A DNA stretch of 64,000 nt from Agreia bicolorata (GTDB lineage: Bacteria; Actinomycetota; Actinomycetes; Actinomycetales; Microbacteriaceae). Every line of letters starts with the position of its first letter. Position 1 is the first letter of the stretch. Both the position numbers and the translations under genes were made by a program. Shown piece after piece: positions 63,574 through 64,000 of the stretch. The notes under the pieces were generated by a model. The model saw only the letters and a list, made by a program, of their open reading frames with translations, was not told the DNA's origin and searched no databases. The stretch spans positions 1 through 64,000 of the forward strand of contig NZ_JYFC01000005.1 in assembly GCF_000938265.1 (NCBI RefSeq), in the 5' to 3' direction.

Positions 63574-64000
63574 ATGGACCTCAACACCGTGAACCGCGTG
63601 ATTCCCGCCAGAAGCCGCGCAGACCTTGGCGAGCTCGGCGAGGGCGCTGTGCCTCTTGCCGGCGGAAGCGTGCTCTTCGCCGAACCGAACCCGAGCATCC
63701 ACACCCTCATCGACCTGCAGACGCTCGGCTGGGAACCGTTTGTGATCTCCGACGACGGGCTCGAGGTCGCGGCGACCGCGACGCTGACCCAGCTCTCGAC
63801 GCTGCCCGATGATCGCGGTTGGCGCGCCCATCCCCTCTTTTACCAGTGCTGCACTGCCCTGTTCGGGTCGTTCAAGGTGTGGAACGTCGCCACAGTGGGC
63901 GGCAACATCTGCACCGCGTTGCCGGCGGGCCCTATGACCTCGTTGTTCAGCGCGCTCGACGCCGAGGCATTGATCTGGAGGGCCGACGGCAGCGATGTGC
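63574..64000 (+). CDS. Xanthine-dehydrogenase-type FAD-binding subunit, partial
   Basis: The first 142 codons are in the window and the gene runs off the right edge. The sequence MDLNTVNRVIPARSRADLG, then PLAGGSVLFAEP and NVATVGGNICTALPAGPMTS, is that of the FAD-binding (CoxM/XdhB-like) subunit of molybdenum hydroxylases, with both flavin-binding loops present. GAGGAG lies 6 nt before ATG 63574. The partner molybdopterin and iron-sulfur subunits should follow. It would need the cofactor made by the nearby moa/moe genes. Confidence 0.9.
   Translation, partial: MDLNTVNRVIPARSRADLGELGEGAVPLAGGSVLFAEPNPSIHTLIDLQTLGWEPFVISDDGLEVAATATLTQLSTLPDDRGWRAHPLFYQCCTALFGSFKVWNVATVGGNICTALPAGPMTSLFSALDAEALIWRADGSDV

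Noticed and set aside
1-64000. tRNA, rRNA, SRP RNA or prophage genes
   Set aside because: No cloverleaf, rRNA or phage structural gene was recognised on either strand; xerC is the housekeeping recombinase, not a prophage integrase.

Overview
This 64 kb window is chromosomal DNA from a high-GC actinobacterium. Three things point to the family Microbacteriaceae: the housekeeping gene order, the many 4-bp stop/start overlaps, and an F420-type LLM oxidoreductase. The family-level call is by recognition, not by a search. Coding density is high: no gene-free stretch exceeds about 255 bp, and no tRNA, rRNA or CRISPR array was seen.

Layout. (1) 1-9.0 kb: the last 33 codons of an IS982-type transposase at the left edge, a CPA1 Na+/H+ antiporter, a lytic transglycosylase, a DivIVA-repeat protein, then on the minus strand the translation / nucleotide / envelope chain rpsB-tsf-[LCP ligase]-pyrH-frr-cdsA. 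(2) 9.0-13.0 kb: a metallophosphoesterase and sugar MFS porter, an M23 peptidase, and xerC. (3) 13.1-21.7 kb: a galactoside cassette of GH42 beta-galactosidase, two ABC permeases, a solute-binding protein and a GH36 alpha-galactosidase. It is divergent from a LacI regulator, and two near-identical palindromic operators lie in the shared promoter region. No ABC ATPase gene is present. (4) 21.7-28.1 kb: an NmrA-like reductase, then dprA, comM, yraN, a DUF2469 gene, rnhB, lepB and rplS. (5) 28.2-32.8 kb: a membrane protein, map, and a hydantoin/allantoin-type racemase plus NCS1 permease divergent from an XRE-cupin regulator. (6) 32.7-35.9 kb: trmD, an AbiEi-like/DUF559 nuclease-fold gene, then rimM, khpA and rpsP. 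(7) 36.1-47 kb: a GCS2 ligase, two LLM oxidoreductases, a second M23 protein, ffh, a MarR-MFS pair, a zinc alcohol dehydrogenase, ftsY, lipA and lipB. (8) 47-50.6 kb: smc. (9) 50.7-64 kb: a GH114 lipoprotein, then a near-complete molybdenum set: moeB-rhodanese; mop-modA-modB-modC-moaA-moaD on minus; moeA-moaC-mog-moaE on plus. After a GNAT gene and an SOS-boxed 13E12 HNH endonuclease comes the start of a xanthine-dehydrogenase-type FAD subunit, a likely user of the cofactor.

How it fits together. A conserved backbone (rpsP-rimM-trmD-rplS-lepB-rnhB-comM-dprA-xerC-rpsB-tsf-pyrH-frr-cdsA) appears to have been opened by accessory cassettes: the galactoside operon between dprA and xerC, the hydantoin cassette between trmD and rplS, and the DUF559 gene between rimM and trmD.

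The most notable observations are these. rimM has no ATG/GTG/TTG start where its conserved N-terminus begins and appears to use AUU; rnhB may use AUA in an ATAG overlap with lepB. The lepB ribosome-binding region sits in a hairpin that also encodes a 7-codon leader ORF. The DUF559 gene carries, at its end and upstream of it, copies of one 16-nt sequence, two of them forming a 67-nt hairpin. A perfect SOS-type palindrome overlaps the -35 of a leaderless 13E12 gene. A dispersed repeat (CCCTTCGACARGCTC core) is found three times, twice inside reading frames.
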